A DNA stretch of 64,000 bases from Thermodesulfobacteriota bacterium. Its GTDB lineage: Bacteria; Desulfobacterota; Desulfobacteria; Desulfobacterales; JAUWMJ01. How positions within the stretch are numbered: the first letter of the stretch is position 1; each line of letters begins with the position of its first letter. The notes under the pieces were generated by a model. That model saw only the letters and a program-made list of their open reading frames with translations. It was not told the origin of the DNA and did not search any database. The stretch spans positions 17,488-81,487 of the forward strand of contig JAXHVO010000115.1 in assembly GCA_034189135.1 (NCBI GenBank), written 5' to 3'. A program made the position numbers and the translations under genes. Positions 18,661 to 27,928 of the stretch are shown piece after piece.

Positions 18661-19833
18661 TCACTTTTGTCTCAAGTTAACTGGAAGAAAAATGGTAAAG
18701 GTGGAGCCTTTTCCCCGCTTGCTTTCCACCAGGATTTCACCGTGGTGATTTTTTATTATTCCGTAACTCACCGACAGGCCCAGGCCGGTCCCTTCCCCTG
18801 TGGGTTTGGTTGTAAAAAAAGGATCGAAAATCCGGGATAAATTCTTTCTTTCAATGCCGTAGCCTGTATCAATTACTTTTATACAGGCCTGGCTTTTCGC
18901 TGGAACCAACTTGGTGGCTACTTTTATGGTTCCGGTATTGCCGACCGCGTGTTTTGCATTCATGAGAAGGTTCATGAACACCTGTTTTATTTTTCTTTCA
19001 TTGATGAGTATCGGGGGAATAGTTATATCATAATCTCTGATAATTGCTACTTTATCAAGATCTGCATGATGCACGATAAAATTTAGCACATCATCTATTG
19101 CTTCATGAATGTTAATTACTTCCCATTCCGGGTTTGAGCTCCTGGAAAAACTGAGCAGATCTTCGACAATGGATTTGCAGTTTTTTACGTGTTTTTCAAT
19201 GGTTTTAAGATCTTTGTACCGCTCAGTTTCAGAGTCTTCATCCCTTAAAAGAAGTTGAGTATAGCCCAGAATAATCCCTAAGGGATTATTCATTTCGTGG
19301 GCCACCCCTGCTGAAAGCTGTCCGATGGAGGCAAGTTTATCGGCCTGGGCCATCTGGTTTTCCATTAACTTTTTTTGTTTTTTATCACCAACAGGGTAAT
19401 TAATGGCGCTGTCAAAATCCGAGGAATCCTTATTCGCACTTTCATTCACCGGGAATATTGAATCAGCGTTGTTTTTCTCTGTTTCTGTTATCATATTCGG
19501 GGTAAATTTCCATACTCGTGAAAAAAAAAAGGCAACCACCGCTGCAACTATAAGCATGAATGAATTAACAGCCCCTGTATATGGGATTATCAAATTCGAT
19601 ATCCATTCATTGCCTGACAGTAAAAGGCTATATGTTGCAATATGACCAACAGATCTAAAAACTGCAAAAAGGGCGAGGGAGAAGCAAAGCCAGAAAAAGT
19701 ATTCCCAGATGATCTTACCCGGATGTTTATTCATCAGTTTGCGGACAATATTCAGGCAAAAAAGAGATAAGACGGCCACTAAGATCGAGCCTGCAAGATC
19801 CACAATCGATATGGGTAACGAAGAAATAATCAT
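18661..19833 (-). CDS. Membrane histidine kinase
   Basis: 390 residues. Three to four hydrophobic segments in the first 115 residues form the sensor, with no PAS or periplasmic domain. Then HisKA with the H-box VAHEMNNPLGIILG near residue 180, N box NLLMNAKHAV, and G boxes DTGYGI and GTGLGLSVS. Overlaps by four bases (ATGA) the small membrane protein gene upstream, and abuts the NtrC-type regulator downstream, so the three are very probably translated together. The signal is unknown; linkage to TauE exporters suggests an anion or redox stimulus, which is inference. Confidence 0.9.
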   Translation of the reverse strand: MIISSLPISIVDLAGSILVAVLSLFCLNIVRKLMNKHPGKIIWEYFFWLCFSLALFAVFRSVGHIATYSLLLSGNEWISNLIIPYTGAVNSFMLIVAAVVAFFFSRVWKFTPNMITETEKNNADSIFPVNESANKDSSDFDSAINYPVGDKKQKKLMENQMAQADKLASIGQLSAGVAHEMNNPLGIILGYTQLLLRDEDSETERYKDLKTIEKHVKNCKSIVEDLLSFSRSSNPEWEVINIHEAIDDVLNFIVHHADLDKVAIIRDYDITIPPILINERKIKQVFMNLLMNAKHAVGNTGTIKVATKLVPAKSQACIKVIDTGYGIERKNLSRIFDPFFTTKPTGEGTGLGLSVSYGIIKNHHGEILVESKRGKGSTFTIFLPVNLRQK

Positions 19834-20333
19834 GCCTGCTCCTTTTTCAAACCATCAGGCATTGAATCATTTAGCGGCTTTTCATTTAAAAGGCGTATTA
19901 AGCCATAATATAAAAAGATAAACCCGGGCAGCAGAAGCAGATAGTCCATTCGGGCAAGATAGTAAAAAAATTTTAGAAGATTGTTATCAAAATAATCATT
20001 GATCTTAACTTGCCAGAGTCCAATTGTTTTTATCTGGATAATATTGAGCTGTTCATCCAGAAAATGAACTGCAGATGCATCCAGGCTCCACAGGATAAAA
20101 AAAAAGGCTGAATACTGGATGAATTTCCAGCCTGGTGACCGGAGGCATTGTTTATTCTTCAGCCGGTAAATCAGAATTCCCATGGAAATGATAAAAAAGA
20201 TATGAGCGAGCTGATGGATATGGACACCCTCCGGGCGGCCATAATCACAGGTGGATAGAGCCGGGTCCGGGCTTAAAATTGTCCACAAAAAAGCGGCAAC
20301 AAAAAAAACAACGGTGTAGACTCTGTTTTTCAT
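19830..20333 (-). CDS. Small three-helix membrane protein linked to the kinase
   Basis: 167 residues from ATG 20333, which begins a good signal peptide or membrane helix (MKNRVYTVVFF). A GTG at 20384 would add 17 residues that precede this signal and has no ribosome site. After a Cys-containing junction comes EGVHIHQLAHIFF, a His-rich stretch (three His in seven residues) at the start of the next helix, and two more helices. No family recognised. The stop codon overlaps the kinase start (ATGA), so it may be a sensing or accessory subunit of that kinase. The His cluster could bind metal or haem; this is a guess from composition. Confidence 0.7.
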   Translation of the reverse strand: MKNRVYTVVFFVAAFLWTILSPDPALSTCDYGRPEGVHIHQLAHIFFIISMGILIYRLKNKQCLRSPGWKFIQYSAFFFILWSLDASAVHFLDEQLNIIQIKTIGLWQVKINDYFDNNLLKFFYYLARMDYLLLLPGFIFLYYGLIRLLNEKPLNDSMPDGLKKEQA

Positions 20334-20395
20334 AATTAAGATTTCTTTGCTTAACTGAATGTTGCATGAAAATTGATGAGGCACTGTGTCAAATT

Positions 20396-20992
20396 TCAGG
20401 CTTTAGCCGACTGGTTTCTTTTTAACATGACTTTCTGATACTTTTTTTTAATAAAAAACCAGCATAGGTAAATAACAAGGATTGACACGATAAACCAGAA
20501 GACACCTCCCACCAGAACAGGATTTGGTCCGGAACCGGCGAATTTGAATACATACTCACGCCCAAAAACCTTAATCAAATTTTCAGTTCTGTACGCTTCA
20601 TTAACATAAGCGGCAAAGATTAAAATGGGAAGATACTTTGTCACAATGCTGAGCATAAATCCTTCAAAAAAGAAATCATAATAAACCTTGTTCAGTTTTG
20701 CCTGATCAATATTTTTTGCCAGGAGTCTGGCCTTTTCTGAATCTTCACATTTCATGGCCTCTTGGCGAATATTGTACCAGTGCTTGAACTCTTTTGTCAG
20801 TGCTTCGTATCGTTTGGTTTTAATCAGTTTGGTCAGAATTTTTGTTATTACAACTGTAAGGAGAGCAATGACTGATATGGCAAAGGCCGGCCCGAAAAAG
20901 TTTAACGGAGCGAAAACAAAATCAAAAAAACTTTCAAAAAAATCGATTAAATCTAAAATCTTAAACCACAGACTGTCTAATAATTGTTCCAT
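20396..20992 (-). CDS. Membrane protein, possibly EMC3/DUF106-like (Oxa1 superfamily)
   Basis: 198 residues. Layout: amphipathic N-terminus, one membrane helix near residues 33-55, a charged helical cytoplasmic stretch (EALTKEFKHWYNIRQEAMK), then two hydrophobic helices (YLPILIFAAYV, and FWFIVSILVIYLCWFF). This three-helix plus coiled-coil topology is that of the EMC3/TMCO1/DUF106 branch of the Oxa1/YidC superfamily, mostly archaeal and eukaryotic. I do not see enough diagnostic residues to be sure. First gene of the kinase operon, 62 bases before the ATG of the next gene. Alternatively a cluster-specific membrane protein of unknown fold. Confidence 0.6.
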   Translation of the reverse strand: MEQLLDSLWFKILDLIDFFESFFDFVFAPLNFFGPAFAISVIALLTVVITKILTKLIKTKRYEALTKEFKHWYNIRQEAMKCEDSEKARLLAKNIDQAKLNKVYYDFFFEGFMLSIVTKYLPILIFAAYVNEAYRTENLIKVFGREYVFKFAGSGPNPVLVGGVFWFIVSILVIYLCWFFIKKKYQKVMLKRNQSAKA

Positions 20993-21326
20993 TTAAGTAA
21001 GATCCCAATTAAGCGAAAGATGCTCAATTTTCAGTTCGTTGTGGTCAGTAATCCGTCGTTATAACAGGAATGTTTCATTGCTCGGCATTACTATCATAAG
21101 TGAAAGGTACATCTTTGCTATCTGTAACAGATCAACCCTTAACGGACAACCCTAAAATTGATAGAATAACTTGGTCATATATTCTGCGGTTCAGATTTTC
21201 AATTATGCGCTATTTTAAATTTTACTGCAGTCAAAAGCACGGGTTCTATTTTAAACGCCCCAAAAAATGAAAAAAGGGAAGGAAGTTTTCCCTTCCTCCC
21301 CTTTTATTTATCGTTCCAGTTACCGC
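20993..21326. other. 334-bp gap between two minus-strand units
   Basis: No gene. Contains the terminator of the large TauE gene (21276-21300) and, near 21180-21210, the phrase TATTCTGCGGTTCA that recurs at 54954-54967. No sigma-54 site was found upstream of the gene starting at 20992. Confidence 0.7.
21276..21300 (-). terminator. Rho-independent terminator of the large TauE gene
   Basis: On the minus strand, a nine-pair GC-rich stem with one bulged base and a six-base loop, followed by a run of five T residues, 27 bases past the stop codon. Confidence 0.8.
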
Positions 21327-23030
21327 TTATATCCAGATTTCAATTTTAAAGAATCTGAAGAACAGGAAGAACAGGGTAATGGCCAGAACGACCTTCAGAG
21401 TTTTTTCACTGAACAACTTCTGGACCCGGCTGCCCAGCATCCCGCCGGCAAATCCACCGATGATAATGGCAATCATCAGCCACATGTCCGGAAAGTAACC
21501 GGTCATCAGGTATCCGATGAATGCGCCGACACTGGAAAAACAGGTGCCGATGAGTGAAATCGGAACCGCCACGTACATGGGGAGTGCACCAAGCGTGGTC
21601 ATGGCAGGCACCAGCAAAAATCCTCCACCGATTCCGAAAGATCTTGACACCACACCAATGGCAAGACCCAAAATGGCAAAAAGCAGGGGATTGATTTTGA
21701 ACTCTTCGCCCCAGAACTTAAACCGGTAATCCGTAATGCCTGATTTTACCGGTTCAATCTTGCCCATCTCGACAGAAGTACCTTCAGCCTTGGCTTTGGC
21801 GACGGCTTCATTGAACTTCTTAACCATGGCTTTGATGTTTTTTCGTTTCTCCATGACCTTGGGCATCATTTCCCTCAAGGTCTGAATACCCATGAGGACC
21901 ACCAGGACGGCCAGCCATTCCTTATACGCTTTCATGGGCAGGACTGCGGAAACATATTTTCCCAGCCAGATGGAGCCGATGAAAATGCCGACCCCAAAGG
22001 AGATCCCCACCGGCCAGGCCACTCGCCTTTCCTTTACGGCATATCGATAGAAAGACCCCAGGGGTGAGAACAGGGTTAAAGCCATGTTGGAGGGTTTCAG
22101 CACGTTAGCGGCATTGATGCCCACCGGACCGGCGGTATGGACAATCAATATCTGGAATGCTGCCATGAGCATGCCGCCTGCTGCTCCGATCATGGAAAAG
22201 TATGTTCCTACCAGTATCGCCCCGATGATAATCCAGATGGGGTTCATATAGCGAAATCCCTTGGTCAGCCAGAATCCGTTTTTGGCCACATTATAGGAAC
22301 CGCTTTTTTCACCGTTGACATAAACGTCAAAAGCAGTGTCCGGTGGTGTATGGCGAAAAGTTTTAAATGAAGCGGTAAATTTGCCCGTGGCTTTATCCAA
22401 CTTGATTGACGTGTTTTTATCCCAGTATTTGCCGCTTCCTTCGTCAGTGATGACGGTACGGGAAAAAATCGTTACCTTGCCCACCTTGCTGCTCTCTTTA
22501 ACGATGGTGTTGATACCGTAATTAGACTCGTTGGCGTATTTAAGAAAATTCCACTGGTCTTCTGAATTGATGGGGCCCAACATGGATTTGGCTTCAGCAT
22601 CCACATCGCCAAACTTCTTTTTCAGTTTGTACATGGTGGTGGAGTAAATTCCTCTACCCTTACCCAGGAGAACCGATGGGCCACCGAATCTCTTTTTGCC
22701 CTCTTTACCAAAGGCGTCCGGATTGGTAGTGAGCATATAATAAAGCGGTGGAATTTTTGTATCATTGTTAAACTTTTTTTTCTTCCCATCTTTTTTCAGC
22801 CTTTTGACTTCATGGGTACCGTTTGTATCCGCCGGCGAAAACATCTTCGATTGTGCAATGGCGATATACAGATCCTTGCCCGGTTCGATAGCCCCCTCTA
22901 TGGTCACTTTGTCGCCGGCTTTGTATTCAGCAGCAGATATTGTCGTTCCCGCCAGTGTGGTGCCCGGAATTGCTATGACAATAGCAGCCGCGAAAAGTAA
23001 CACGCTGAACAACGGTAAAAATTTTTTCAT
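21327..23030 (-). CDS. TauE/SafE-family exporter with N-terminal periplasmic domain
   Basis: 567 residues. A signal peptide (to about GTTLAG, residue 28) is followed by roughly 235 residues without membrane helices, beta-rich and lysine-rich, predicted periplasmic. From about residue 268 eight membrane helices carry the duplicated TauE motif (MIGAAGGMLMAAFQI; FGIGGGFLLVPAMT), with a 60-residue charged cytoplasmic loop near 400-460. AGGAGGAA gives a strong start. Exporters of this type in sulfur-metabolising bacteria are suspected sulfite/sulfate/thiosulfate movers; not proven. The periplasmic domain suggests substrate capture or pathway coupling. Upstream is a small membrane protein with a sigma-54 promoter. 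Confidence 0.85.
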   Translation of the reverse strand: MKKFLPLFSVLLFAAAIVIAIPGTTLAGTTISAAEYKAGDKVTIEGAIEPGKDLYIAIAQSKMFSPADTNGTHEVKRLKKDGKKKKFNNDTKIPPLYYMLTTNPDAFGKEGKKRFGGPSVLLGKGRGIYSTTMYKLKKKFGDVDAEAKSMLGPINSEDQWNFLKYANESNYGINTIVKESSKVGKVTIFSRTVITDEGSGKYWDKNTSIKLDKATGKFTASFKTFRHTPPDTAFDVYVNGEKSGSYNVAKNGFWLTKGFRYMNPIWIIIGAILVGTYFSMIGAAGGMLMAAFQILIVHTAGPVGINAANVLKPSNMALTLFSPLGSFYRYAVKERRVAWPVGISFGVGIFIGSIWLGKYVSAVLPMKAYKEWLAVLVVLMGIQTLREMMPKVMEKRKNIKAMVKKFNEAVAKAKAEGTSVEMGKIEPVKSGITDYRFKFWGEEFKINPLLFAILGLAIGVVSRSFGIGGGFLLVPAMTTLGALPMYVAVPISLIGTCFSSVGAFIGYLMTGYFPDMWLMIAIIIGGFAGGMLGSRVQKLFSEKTLKVVLAITLFFLFFRFFKIEIWI

Positions 23031-23202
23031 TGGTTCCTCCTTTTAAGGTTAATAAAATCATCTCCTAATTTGTAAAAACGACCCCCCTTTCTTTGGAAAA
23101 TTTCTAAAAAAGTAACATTAACTTTAAGCGATTTAAGTTTTAACCAATTGATAAAATTTTATCTGCAATGGGCTTTAACCAAAAACTTAAACCCTGATGA
23201 AT

Positions 23203-23610
23203 TCATTTGCTTAATTTAAAATATTTTATTGCCAGCAGTGCACCCAGTTCACTGCAAATAATACCGATTACCACAAAAAGAACAAAATCCGACTTGGTAA
23301 ACAGATTTTCGTCAAACAAATAAAAAGAAGTGATACTTAAAATAATATAAGTGATGATAACGTTTAAAAAACCAGCGCCAATGGAGGATATTTGTTTATA
23401 CTTTATGGCTTCCCTGGTTTTATCTACCAGGGAATATCCGGTCATTGCCGTATTAAATGCAATTATCCACGGTATAAACGGCACCACACGGTATGGCTCC
23501 AGGAAAACAGCCAAAAAGATTGTAAGGACTGCCGTGCCAAATATACCCGATAGTGTGCAATAAGCAAACTTACCCAGCAAAGGGGCCTTTCCCTTTAGGT
23601 CAATCATCAT
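23203..23610 (-). CDS. Four-helix small membrane protein
   Basis: 135 residues with four hydrophobic segments (around residues 15-38, 44-58, 75-98 and 108-128) and no recognised motif. Not a familiar family; the layout resembles small anion-channel or accessory membrane proteins. It is the first gene after the sigma-54 promoter at 23652-23667 and is followed after 172 bases by the large TauE gene, so it is likely co-regulated with it. A role as a partner of the exporter is inference only. Confidence 0.65.
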   Translation of the reverse strand: MMIDLKGKAPLLGKFAYCTLSGIFGTAVLTIFLAVFLEPYRVVPFIPWIIAFNTAMTGYSLVDKTREAIKYKQISSIGAGFLNVIITYIILSITSFYLFDENLFTKSDFVLFVVIGIICSELGALLAIKYFKLSK

Positions 23611-23651
23611 GCTCCGGATATAACCATATCACTTTAAATTATGGAGAAATA

Positions 23652-23667
23652 AGCAAGCTGTATGCCA
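23652..23667 (-). promoter_or_regulatory. Sigma-54 promoter for the membrane protein/TauE unit
   Basis: Read on the minus strand: TGGCATACAGCTTGCT. GG and GC are exactly 12 bp apart, as required. The predicted start is near 23641, about 30 bases before the ATG at 23610. Confidence 0.65.
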
Positions 23668-24084
23668 TTAACTGTTAAAAACAATCAATAAATTAATAAT
23701 TTTTATAGATAAAGCGAATTAATAGTTTAAAATCAGTGTGATACAGAATTATCGATACTGATACATTAAGGCCAAAAAAAAATATTTGACCATTGGAGGA
23801 AGTTTAAATGTGAATAAATAATTTTGCACCCACCCATGATTTTTAAAATTAGGTTTAAATCGAATATGATATATTGGTGCAATTTTTTTTTATCAATGCA
23901 TGAATTATATTGCGATTTCCTTCCAATATTTATTTTCAGCTCGGATTTGATACGGCAAAAAATAACGCGAAATGAACTCATCTTATTGAATTTAAATATT
24001 TTTTTAACATCCATGGCTGAATTGGAAGTATTTAAGTTTAACTTTTCTGCTGGTATGAATATTGCTTGTAATAGATGGACTATA

Positions 24085-24356
24085 TGATGAACTCGTAAAA
24101 AATTTTTCTGGCCATTATTACGAGGAGTAATGCGGCGAAGCAGTCTTTTGATTTAAAATAGATGCAGTCAATGAGATTGTTTCGTTACTCTCACCATGAC
24201 ACGTGGCAAGACCCAGGGAAGTTATTTTGCCGAAACATTCATATTGAATTGATATTATTAGTATTTATCGATTAACAGCGGTCATGTAGACACAGTGGAC
24301 TTCCTTCCCCCTGGGATGTCACTATCGGCGCACTTGGTTTTTTTACGAGTTCATCA
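24085..24356. mobile_element. MITE-like element with 18-bp inverted ends
   Basis: TGATGAACTCGTAAAAAA at 24085-24102 is exactly repeated in reverse complement at 24339-24356. The 236-bp interior has no ORF of note. No target duplication is evident in the flanks (TATA versus ATTT). The terminal sequence reads like a dispersed, non-autonomous element; a very large hairpin regulating the downstream gene is the alternative. Confidence 0.5.
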
Positions 24357-24448
24357 ATTTTACTACTTTTCTGCTTTTCACCGCACAATCTAGTTGTGAG
24401 TTATTTGGTTTTAATAAACTTCAAAAATATTATTAAGGAGGAGATTTT

Positions 24449-27241
24449 ATGGATGTAGAGTATATGAATTCACGTGCAAAGAGATACCAGTTTCTTTCCA
24501 CCCTTTTTCGTGACGAGATCTCTTTGGAGCTCATTAAGGCAATGCAACAGGATGAGTTTCTGGATGGGTTCAACGAGTCCGTCACCGGTTGCGGGTTTCT
24601 GGACTTGATAAATGGTGCGGAGGTGATAACCAGGTGTTTAAAAGACAATGATGCAGAAAAGCTTCAGAAAGAGCTTAGCTACGATTACGCGGATATCTTT
24701 CTGAACGCCGGTGTCAATCCTGTCTTTCCGTATGAATCCTGTCATGTGACCGGAGACCCGGTGGTGATGCAGAAACCTGTTTTTGAGCTGAGAGAATATT
24801 TCCATAAAGCAGGTGTTTCTAAGAATCCTGATTACAAAGATCTGGAGGAACACATTGCCGTGCAGATGGAGCTTCTCCGTTATCTCCTGGAAAATGGGAA
24901 TGAAGATCTATACAGAGATTTTTTTAAAAACAAGTATACAAAATGGGTCTCTTCATTTTGCGACCAGCTTGTCGGATCCACCAAGACCGATTTTTATCAG
25001 GGTCTGGCCCACTTTACCCGGGGCGCCATGATGTGTGAGAGTATGAGGCTGGAGGGTTTTACCAGGGGCGAAGAGGTTACCAGAAAAATGGTTCCGGCCT
25101 GTGAATCACTTAACCTGGATCCTGCTTATTTTACCCTGGTTGAAGGCGCTATAGAACCGGAACCGGAAAAGAAAGTCCCCACTCACTGTTATACCTGTGG
25201 GGCACTCTGTGGCATGACGGCCAAGGTTAAGGACGGTATACTTATGAGTACTGGCGGTCTGCAGGGAGATCCGAAGGGGGGCGGCAGGCTTTGCCCCAAA
25301 GGTGCGGCAGCGGCCAAACATGTCTATTCGGCATACAGGCTTAAAACGCCTCTTATTAAAGAGGATGGCCGTTTCCGGAAGGCCACATGGGATGAGGCCT
25401 TAGATCGAGTGGTTGAAGGAATAAAGAGTATTGAGCAGGGTAAGCTAGGATATATGAGAGGCAATGATTTTGCCAACTCGATTCACGAGGCCCTGTTTGA
25501 TCATTTGGGTTGCCCCAAGACCACCCACCGACCCATGTGCGACAATGCCAACCGCATGGCCAATGAGAAAAACCTGAATGACAAGAGACCCTGGATTAAC
25601 TATCAGGAGTCTGATTATATTCTTCATTTCGGAATGAATGAGCTGGCTAGCTCCTACAGTCAACGCAAGACGGCGCAACTTCGTGCAGCCCTAAAACGGG
25701 GTGCCAAATTAGTGGTCTTTGACCCACGCCGCTCTGATACCGCGAAGGCGGCTACCGAATGGATTCCGATTAAATCGGCCACAGATGCTGCCGTTGCTTT
25801 GGGTATGGCCTATGTGATCATTAAAGAAGAAATTTATGACAAGGAATTCGTTGAAAGCTGGACTCACGGTTTTGAGGAGTTTAAGAAAAGGGTAATGGGT
25901 GATGAGGATGGTATTGCCCGCAATCCGGAGTGGGCAGGTAAGATAAGCGGGGTGCCGCCTGAAACTATTGAACGTATTGCCAGGGAATTCGCCATGGCCA
26001 AGAATAAGGGGTGTATCTCCTGGACCGGCCTGGCACAGGTCCCGAATGGAATGTATGGTACTGCGGCTATCCAGGCACTCAACGGTCTTTGTGGCACTTT
26101 TGATGCACCCGGTGGGCCGGCTCTGCCTTTCAAGCGCAAGCTGAAACCGGTCTGGGGAAATGGGCAGAAAAAACCTGCCGCCACAGATGCTCCCAAACTA
26201 AATAAGTTCGGCATCTGGACCGGTTGGGCGCCGGCGTATCTTCTAGAGGATGTTGAGGCCGGAAAGCTTAAAGGTATGATCAATTATTTCGGTGATCCGG
26301 TGCTTTCATGGGGGAACCAGGAGGCCATAACCAAGGCCATTGAAATGATGGATTTCAAGGCTTCGATTGAGGCATTTATGTGCAACACAGCGCTGCTTTG
26401 TGATGTGATACTGCCCGACACATCCTGGTTGGAGCAGAGCCAGGTAAAGGCTGACTGGCTCTATGAGGCCTTCATCGCCTATTATGCCGAGGTGGTAAAG
26501 CCTATGTATGATTCAAAACCCATGTGGCTGATAACAAAGGAACTGGCCAACAGGCTTGGTCTTGGCAAACACTTCCCATGGGACGACATTGAAGAAGCAG
26601 AGCGCAATCAACTTGCCGGGACTCCCTGGTCTTACGACGAGCTCAAGGACAAAGGATTTATCATCACCGACGAATCTGAGTACTATAAGTATAAGAAGTG
26701 GGGTTCCTTTAATACACCGGATGGCTATGGGTCTTCAGGTAAGACTTCTACGGGGAAGTACAATTTTTTAAATACCGTGGCTGAGGAAAAAGGCATAGAC
26801 CCGCTTCCCGACTATAAAGAGCCTGATCCAGAGCTGGCACCGGATGATGAGTATCCTTTTATCTTTGGAAATTTTAGGTTTTTCGAGCATGAACACTCAT
26901 CTACTTTCAACAACATTCAGCTTATGAAGATAAATAGCAGCAATCCTTTGTGGATCAACACGCTGGATGCCCAGGAACTGGGAATAGAAGAGGGTGACAA
27001 AGTTAGAGTAAAATCGCCATGGGGAGAGGTGGAAATAAAAGCCAAGCCTACATGGGGAATTATGCAGGGTGTCGTTGCTTCGGGCGGTGGTTTCGGACAC
27101 ATTCGCGGTCTGGAAGGCGATCCTAAATTTCCCCAGTTCGGCGGGGTAAATACGCCTGGGATTATGAAACCCAATTACACCGAAAAGGTGGGCGGCACGC
27201 CGTTGCTCAAGTATATAAAAACCAGGGTAGAAAAGATATAA
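24449..27241 (+). CDS. TorD-like chaperone fused to molybdopterin oxidoreductase
   Basis: 930 residues. Residues 1 to about 215 are a TorD/DmsD-type all-helical chaperone, with the family motif around DYADIFLNAG...FPYESCH. From residue 246 a Mo/W-bisMGD oxidoreductase follows: [4Fe-4S] ligands Cys247, Cys250, Cys254 and Cys282 (CYTCGALC, RLCPKG), Cys364 in RPMCDNANRM as the likely Mo ligand, and the C-terminal dinucleotide-binding domain. No Tat signal, so cytoplasmic. No iron-sulfur or membrane-anchor subunit gene lies next to it, so the electron partner is unknown. Closest in style to polysulfide/thiosulfate/arsenate/formate-type enzymes; substrate cannot be named. AAGGAGGAG start. A terminator follows. 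Confidence 0.9.
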   Translation: MDVEYMNSRAKRYQFLSTLFRDEISLELIKAMQQDEFLDGFNESVTGCGFLDLINGAEVITRCLKDNDAEKLQKELSYDYADIFLNAGVNPVFPYESCHVTGDPVVMQKPVFELREYFHKAGVSKNPDYKDLEEHIAVQMELLRYLLENGNEDLYRDFFKNKYTKWVSSFCDQLVGSTKTDFYQGLAHFTRGAMMCESMRLEGFTRGEEVTRKMVPACESLNLDPAYFTLVEGAIEPEPEKKVPTHCYTCGALCGMTAKVKDGILMSTGGLQGDPKGGGRLCPKGAAAAKHVYSAYRLKTPLIKEDGRFRKATWDEALDRVVEGIKSIEQGKLGYMRGNDFANSIHEALFDHLGCPKTTHRPMCDNANRMANEKNLNDKRPWINYQESDYILHFGMNELASSYSQRKTAQLRAALKRGAKLVVFDPRRSDTAKAATEWIPIKSATDAAVALGMAYVIIKEEIYDKEFVESWTHGFEEFKKRVMGDEDGIARNPEWAGKISGVPPETIERIAREFAMAKNKGCISWTGLAQVPNGMYGTAAIQALNGLCGTFDAPGGPALPFKRKLKPVWGNGQKKPAATDAPKLNKFGIWTGWAPAYLLEDVEAGKLKGMINYFGDPVLSWGNQEAITKAIEMMDFKASIEAFMCNTALLCDVILPDTSWLEQSQVKADWLYEAFIAYYAEVVKPMYDSKPMWLITKELANRLGLGKHFPWDDIEEAERNQLAGTPWSYDELKDKGFIITDESEYYKYKKWGSFNTPDGYGSSGKTSTGKYNFLNTVAEEKGIDPLPDYKEPDPELAPDDEYPFIFGNFRFFEHEHSSTFNNIQLMKINSSNPLWINTLDAQELGIEEGDKVRVKSPWGEVEIKAKPTWGIMQGVVASGGGFGHIRGLEGDPKFPQFGGVNTPGIMKPNYTEKVGGTPLLKYIKTRVEKI

Positions 27242-27550
27242 CTTGAAAAATTCAGTTTGCTTAAACGGCCGGGACAACTTTGCCCCGGCCGTTGAGTTAA
27301 AAAAAGAAAAGGCTATCTGCTGACAAAACAAAACGGACGAACCTGTAAGCGGGTTCATCTTAAATTACCTGATTTTTTCCTCTCTGAAGCCAGCTTTACC
27401 TATAAACAATTATCATAACGGCATCATCAGGATCAAAATGAGACGAAACATCAAAAACAGTAGGATATTGAGGATGAGGATAGCAAACACGCGGTTTTTA
27501 TGATACGCATGTTTTATCGAAAGATAGAGAAATAAATGAGGAGTTAATAG
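27242..27550. other. 309-bp gap after the oxidoreductase
   Basis: Contains the hairpin at 27264-27293 and the GAGGAG ribosome site of the next gene. Nothing else seen. Confidence 0.7.
27264..27293 (+). terminator. Hairpin after the oxidoreductase gene
   Basis: Perfect 10-bp stem AACGGCCGGG / CCCGGCCGTT with a 10-base loop, 23 bases past the stop codon. No T-run follows on the plus strand, so termination may be factor-assisted. Confidence 0.65.
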
Positions 27551-27928
27551 ATGGCCAAAATATTGGTATTAGATGATGTATTGGATGCAGGTAATCTGGT
27601 AAAAAGGATTTTGCAAAAAAAAGGCCACGAAGTATTTACCTTTACAGAAGAGGAAGATGCGCTGGATTTTACCAGATCCAATGAGATAGACCTGGCCATT
27701 CTGGATATCAAATTAAAAAAGATGAGCGGTATTGAGGTGTTGAATGAACTAATAAAAATAACTCCTTCAATACGTGCCATTATGCTTACCGGTTACCCCA
27801 CCGTAGAGACGGCGCTGGAATCCCTGAAGCTGGGAGCAACCGAATACTGTGTTAAGCCGTTGGATAAGGAAGAGTTGGAGAAAAAAGTGGAAAAGGTATT
27901 AAAAAGCGAAAAACCGGTTTTCAAGTGA
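27551..27928 (+). CDS. Stand-alone response-regulator receiver (CheY-like)
   Basis: 125 residues, one receiver domain only. Acidic pair in LVLDD, phospho-Asp in LAILDIKLKKMSG, Thr in MLTGYPT and Lys in CVKPLDKEE: all the conserved residues are present. No output domain. It has a strong GAGGAG start. It precedes, by 279 bases, a PhnD-like lipoprotein and a sensor kinase, which are plausible partners; a phosphorelay role is inferred. It could instead serve another kinase in the genome. Confidence 0.9.
   Translation: MAKILVLDDVLDAGNLVKRILQKKGHEVFTFTEEEDALDFTRSNEIDLAILDIKLKKMSGIEVLNELIKITPSIRAIMLTGYPTVETALESLKLGATEYCVKPLDKEELEKKVEKVLKSEKPVFK

Larger units (their letters stand above)
23611..24448. 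other. 838-bp divergent intergenic region
   Basis: AT-rich, no credible gene. Holds a minus-strand sigma-54 promoter (23652-23667), a TTGCACC...GGTGCAA pair 45 bp apart (23824-23882), and a 272-bp element with 18-bp perfect inverted ends (24085-24356). The start of the oxidoreductase gene at 24449 is preceded by AAGGAGGAG. Confidence 0.75.

Noticed and set aside
23824..23882. TTGCACC...GGTGCAA pair resembling NtrC half-sites
   Set aside because: The half-sites are 45 bp apart instead of 5, so this is not a standard NtrC box.
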